11,852 bases of DNA, from assembly GCA_951394045.1 (NCBI GenBank), contig CATOAN010000005.1:1-11852 (forward strand), given 5' to 3'. Shown here in pieces: positions 8,180 to 11,852 of the stretch. Origin of the DNA: Nitzschia sp. DOCU1 (lineage: Eukaryota; Bacillariophyta; Bacillariophyceae; Bacillariales; Bacillariaceae). How positions within the stretch are numbered: the first letter of the stretch is position 1; each line of letters begins with the position of its first letter. The position numbers and the translations under genes were made by a program. The notes below the pieces were generated by a model. It did no database searches. It was given only the letters and a program-made list of their open reading frames with translations, and had not been told where the DNA came from.

Positions 8180-10384
8180 ATGCTTTCTCCCATGACGACG
8201 ACACCACCACCACCACCACATCCCTCGTCGTCGTTTGTTTCAACGACGACGACTAGTTTTCCCTTTTACTCTTCGTCCTTGACATTGCGTCTACTCAGAC
8301 CATGGGAATACTTGGTGACGGTCAATCATTCGAGTCTATGGCAAAAGCATGTCGCTTGGGCCAAACCAGATGGGGCTCATCTCAAACAATACATCACAGG
8401 GCACTATTCCAGCAACATGGTGTTGCTGAGTTTATTATTGACGGCTTGCCTCAACATTTTTTTCAATTCCTCCCAGGAACTTTCTCATTTACGCCGAGCC
8501 CTGGGCGGACATGGATGGAAAACGACAACAACAGAGGAAGCAGTATTTCCTCCTCATGTGTCTTCCTTTCCTCCACTGACATTTTGGATTGGATTGTTGC
8601 TATTGTGTGATATTTTTGTTACACTCATGGGATTGGTGGCAACCTTTACCTTGTGGGGTATGATTTCGGCCATTTCCGATGCCAATGCCCATTGTTTGTT
8701 GAGGTCAAGTCTCGGACAATATGCAATGAGTTTACCACCTCGACTCGTAGTGGCCAGTTTGTACATTTTCTTATTGTGGAGTAGTTTGTTTGTGTTGGAG
8801 TTGGTATTAGTGCAAGTGGCATGGATGTTGGTGGCGAGTTTGGTGGTTTTGTTTTTGGGGGCCATTGTCATTCCCCTCTCGGCCTTGGGTCGTCTCATTG
8901 TCGATGCGGGAGGCATGGCGCAAACACCAATCTTGCCTCTGGAACTGGAACAACAATTATTGCCCAGTGGATTACAGGCCTCATTACTATTAAGAGCTCT
9001 GCATCGACAACAAAAACAAAAACAACAATCTGCGGCGGCAGCGGCAGCCGGAGAGCAGGGACAGCCTTTGCACCCAGACAACCATCCAGAAGAACCTGAC
9101 GATATTGTTTCGAGTCAATATCGAAGAAAACGAAAACATCAACGGCAGACACGGGTTTCACGAAATGATGAGGATAGAGATCGTGTTGGATTTGGATCCA
9201 CTCCTGCTACTACTGGAGCAGGGGACAGCAACATCAACTACTACCGGCCTCCCAGAGCAAGTCCTTCCAAGCCGGCGGCATTCTCCGCTACTACTAGACA
9301 AGTGGACGACGACGCGCTGGTAGGACTTTTTCCTCTTGGTGACGACCCAAATGCTACGTCTACTAGCGCGCCCTCATCTCCCATGAAACGCACCCAGCAT
9401 CATCGACGGAGTGAAAGTGGGGATACCATGGCCTCGGACTATTTGTGGCTCCCACGAGCATCCGTACTCAATTCGGCCGTGTCCAAGAAACAACTCTACG
9501 ATTTGGTAGAATCGTCACTGTCGACTACAACGAGGGCGGCCACTAGTAGTCAAAGGAACGATAGGCGGCCTTCGAACGTCAATGAAGGGGGATCGGGTGC
9601 TACTGCCGCGGAAATTCTAAAAGAAGACAAGGCTCAAGATGCAGCAGATGTGGAAGCACCACTGCCACCGACATCGGCTACTACCCATAGTTCCAACATG
9701 GACGATGATGATTTGTTACAGCCTCTATTACTTCCATCGACGCCGACGATTCAACGTCCTTCGGCGTTGAGTCAACACCATCGTCGGGCTAGTTCTACTG
9801 CGACTGCCTTGTTGGCACACGAGTGGACTCAGGATGCGCATGTTCGAGAAATGTACGGTGCGGCCATGCCTGCAGAAATACCCATGGAAGAAATTGAATT
9901 TGAAAATGCTGGTCGACGACGATCCTACTCGGCTTGGTCCTTGTCTCCGTGGTGGAGTGCAAGTACGTCGCATCTGGAAGTTGAACCACCACAAGATATA
10001 GGCGTGACTACGCCATCTACCTCTTGGGATCATGAGAATCCTCCAAATCGAACAAGTGTTGCTCCGAATAGTACTGACATTTCTCGACGGTGGGTTGCAG
10101 CAGCAGCGGATGAACTGCGGCAGCCTCTTTTGTCGAATCCTACAACGCCAACCAGTGGTCCTACAGCTACTAGCCATGACGGCAGCAGAGAAACTCCCAG
10201 TGGCAATGCCACGACACCGCCACGCCGTCCTTGGATGGCTACTACTGCCGCAAGACACACTAGAGCGGGCTTATCCCCTAATAGCAGGAGTCTTACCTCG
10301 AACGACGACGACGACGACACCAGGTCTCTGCTGCAAGGAGAACAAATCATCGAGCAGCCTGCTCTAGACGAGGAGGAAGAGTAG
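8180..10384 (+). CDS. Multi-pass membrane protein with long disordered C-terminal tail
   Basis: Intronless frame of 734 residues from ATG 8180 (purine at -3) to TAG 10382-10384. The TTG at 8162 is not a plausible start and ATG 8192 has a weaker context. Residues 1-35 are Thr/Pro/Ser-rich. Four hydrophobic segments follow at roughly residues 80-96, 131-160, 189-213 and 215-239, for example YSSNMVLLSLLLTACLNIFF and LYIFLLWSSLFVLELVLVQV, so it should sit in a membrane. Residues about 255-734 are hydrophilic, Ser/Thr/Pro-rich and low in complexity, with an Ala run, a basic cluster RRKRKHQRQTR near 315, a five-Asp run near 709 and an acidic end. The tail probably faces the cytosol and may be phosphorylated. 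No signal peptide is evident. Family not recognised. The four-helix layout, with a buried Glu in the third helix, faintly recalls Orai-type calcium channels, but this is not a homology claim. It converges on the next gene. Confidence 0.8.
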   Translation: MLSPMTTTPPPPPHPSSSFVSTTTTSFPFYSSSLTLRLLRPWEYLVTVNHSSLWQKHVAWAKPDGAHLKQYITGHYSSNMVLLSLLLTACLNIFFNSSQELSHLRRALGGHGWKTTTTEEAVFPPHVSSFPPLTFWIGLLLLCDIFVTLMGLVATFTLWGMISAISDANAHCLLRSSLGQYAMSLPPRLVVASLYIFLLWSSLFVLELVLVQVAWMLVASLVVLFLGAIVIPLSALGRLIVDAGGMAQTPILPLELEQQLLPSGLQASLLLRALHRQQKQKQQSAAAAAAGEQGQPLHPDNHPEEPDDIVSSQYRRKRKHQRQTRVSRNDEDRDRVGFGSTPATTGAGDSNINYYRPPRASPSKPAAFSATTRQVDDDALVGLFPLGDDPNATSTSAPSSPMKRTQHHRRSESGDTMASDYLWLPRASVLNSAVSKKQLYDLVESSLSTTTRAATSSQRNDRRPSNVNEGGSGATAAEILKEDKAQDAADVEAPLPPTSATTHSSNMDDDDLLQPLLLPSTPTIQRPSALSQHHRRASSTATALLAHEWTQDAHVREMYGAAMPAEIPMEEIEFENAGRRRSYSAWSLSPWWSASTSHLEVEPPQDIGVTTPSTSWDHENPPNRTSVAPNSTDISRRWVAAAADELRQPLLSNPTTPTSGPTATSHDGSRETPSGNATTPPRRPWMATTAARHTRAGLSPNSRSLTSNDDDDDTRSLLQGEQIIEQPALDEEEE

Positions 10385-10623
10385 TAGAAATAGTCAACCA
10401 TTACTGCTAGTACCTAGCTAGCCATCGTTGTCGAATAGCATCGCAACTACACTGTCTAGTAGTAGAGGGTGGCGTTTCCCATGGTTACGACGTAGAATAG
10501 TACCTACTGCAACAAACTGCCACTTCGAGGATGCGCGAAGGTGTAGCCCCAGTTAGACGCGCTTCGATCGTAGTTAGCCTCACTATTGCATGGCTCCTCA
10601 GACTATCACGTCTAGATTAGTTT
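10385..10623. other. Convergent intergenic spacer
   Basis: A 239-bp gap between the stop of the plus-strand membrane-protein gene and the stop of the minus-strand IQ-motif gene. It must hold both 3' UTRs and both poly(A) sites. It contains a CTAGTAG word at 10456-10462 and related TAGTA/CTAGCTAG words. No gene was seen. Confidence 0.8.
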
Positions 10624-11852
10624 TTACTTTAACTGCCCTTTTAGACTCTCCGGGACTTCCAGTTGCGGCAAGCTCTCAATTTCGAATTGACACGTAGCCA
10701 ATGCTTCCTTGGCATCAAAGACTATTTCAGGGTTGTTGCATTTGACGTTCAACATCTCCACAATACGTTCGATCCGTCTCTTGTACATTTGTCCAATCCG
10801 ATGCTCTGCCAAGCAATGCCTTTCTCGATCCTTGAGCATGGCTCGGTACTTTGGAAGATAACGCTGCCGGCATTTTTGGGAATTGATTTCGTACTTTTGA
10901 ATGCTCTCTTTTTTCTTGTTGACAAAGGCTTGTAGACTAGCAGTACGAACGGAAATCGACAAAGTCATATGGAGTGAGTCTGTTGTGAAGTCATCAAAGA
11001 AGAGCGACCGTAAACGCGCACCCGCAGCCATCGTACCTTGCAAAATTTCTCGCAATTTCTTCCCCTTTTTGATTCAAAATATCCGTTTGCTTTTCCAACG
11101 TTTGATACTCTTTTTTCATGGTTACTTGTTGATCTTTGAGTTTCTTATTTTCATTCTTGAGATAGTCAATCATGGACTTTCCACTCGCGGCAATGTCCGC
11201 CAATTTCTTATCATCTTCCTTGAGGGTTTGTTTCATCTTCTTTTTTAAATCTTTCTTCTTCTCGGCGTGGGCCTTTTTCAGTTCCTGCGAGTTATTAGAA
11301 AAAAAGCAAATAAAAGGCAAGGCGAGTCAGGAGGTGAGGATGCAATGACCACCGTAGTCTACCGGGTCCAATCAAGCAGGGCTGTACAATGATCCCGCAC
11401 CCCCATCCCAAGACAAGTCTTCCTTCGCTTCTCGACACGCTCGCTAGTAGTACCGCTTGACGACACGTCCAATACTCGATCGACCATCTACAAACACACA
11501 TTCACATTCACGTACCTTGATTTCGGCTTTGGTTTGTTTTGGCATATTCTTGATGACTTTTTTGATACGTTTGATTTCCGCTTCATTCTTCAATCGTCGT
11601 CGCCGACATTCCCTCACATACAGATATCGTTTCCGAGGCATGTACATGCGCCAAATCGATTGAATTTTGATGCAAGCTTGTAATTTGCGTTTTTGAAATC
11701 GCTCTCGTTGTCGATGTTCGGCCAATTTGTCCGCATTGGCCTCTAAAATCGCCGGATATCGTGCTCGGGCCAGAAACCGACGAATCAACGCTTGTATTTG
11801 TGTCGCTGACCATTCTTGTTTCATACTTTCCTTGGCAACACGATTAGCCTCG
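10624..11852 (-). CDS. IQ-motif coiled-coil protein (5' end outside the window), three exons
   Basis: Exons in order of transcription are 11852-11516 (partial), 11284-11037 and 10936-10624, with TAA at 10626-10624. They give 298 residues in the window. Exon 1 has two IQ motifs, IQALIRRFLARAR (from 11797) and IQSIWRMYMPRKR (from 11665), which bind calmodulin or related EF-hand light chains. Highly charged Lys/Glu-rich helix follows (KKVIKNMPKQTKAEIK, then ELKKAHAEKKKDLKKKM), with heptad-like text through KNENKKLKDQQVTMKKEYQT, indicating a coiled coil. The last exon is a basic helical tail ending ESLPQLEVPESLKGQLK. The splices join in frame with canonical GT-AG ends. Tandem IQ plus coiled coil is found in myosin necks and in many cytoskeletal or calmodulin-scaffold proteins. 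No motor domain is visible here, so the exact family is open. Confidence 0.85.
10937..11036 (-). other. Intron of the IQ-motif gene, 100 bp
   Basis: Donor GCAAG/GTACGATG and acceptor TACTGCTAG/TCTAC on the minus strand. Splicing joins codons as AG+T (Ser), giving EEIARNFASLQAFVNKKKE. Reading through would leave the helical frame. Confidence 0.85.
11285..11515 (-). other. Intron of the IQ-motif gene, 231 bp
   Basis: Donor ATCAAG/GTACGTGA and acceptor TAACTCGCAG/GAACTG on the minus strand, phase 0, giving KAEIKELKKAHAEK. A T-rich run precedes the acceptor. It contains a CTAGTAG word at 11444-11450. Confidence 0.88.

Noticed and set aside
7665..8243. 192-residue minus-strand open frame upstream of and overlapping the membrane-protein start
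   Set aside because: Much of it is the antisense of simple repeats (poly-Val, poly-Thr, Asn runs). It overlaps the better-supported plus-strand gene and shows no domain.
10937..11055. Extending the last exon of the IQ gene upstream to an in-frame ATG (MREILQGTMAAG)
   Set aside because: This is intron sequence. The GT-AG splice at 11036/10937 restores a continuous helical frame from the preceding exon.

Overview
The window looks like nuclear DNA of a diatom or close stramenopile relative. The left half carries Copia-type gag-pol sequence whose protease and integrase wording matches the Copia-like (CoDi-type) elements known from diatom genomes. The right half carries compact, Ser/Thr-rich, low-complexity eukaryotic genes, one with short GT-AG introns. 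No bacterial or organellar genes, rRNA, tRNA or CRISPR were seen.

Positions 1 to about 5823 are a rearranged retroelement: two head-to-tail copies of a gag-protease-integrase segment offset by exactly 3573 bp. Positions 1-2192 match 3574-5765 with only two differences noticed (812/4385 and 1189/4762). Copy 1 runs from mid-gag through protease and a complete integrase core, then passes directly (about 2985-3000) into the gag of copy 2. Reverse transcriptase and RNase H are missing, and no LTR is visible. Copy 2 breaks inside the integrase core at 5765, jumps to a short segment that resembles the stretch just before reverse transcriptase in these elements, and ends near 5823 in host sequence. 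Frame 1 stays open over all of this except for three TGA codons (742, 3238, 4315). The TGA between gag and pol is followed, after 6 nt, by a strong 15-bp hairpin with a possible pseudoknot. This has the layout of a programmed stop-readthrough signal and is the most interesting object in the window.

About 5824-6908 is the 3' part of a host gene encoding a perfect four-leucine zipper and a long Ser/Gly/Leu-rich tail. Its 5' part has been replaced by retroelement sequence. Positions 6909-8179 are intergenic, with ACT and GTT microsatellites and a possible decayed reverse-strand reading frame. A four-helix membrane protein with a large disordered tail lies at 8180-10384 (+). It converges on a minus-strand, three-exon gene (10624-11852, 5' end outside the window) encoding an IQ-motif coiled-coil protein. 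The host half is rich in the heptamer CTACTAG/CTAGTAG, which I did not see in the retroelement half.

The host genes show no obvious shared pathway. The main link across the window is structural: retroelement sequence truncates the zipper gene. The near-identity of the two copies and the abrupt breakpoints also leave open an assembly error.
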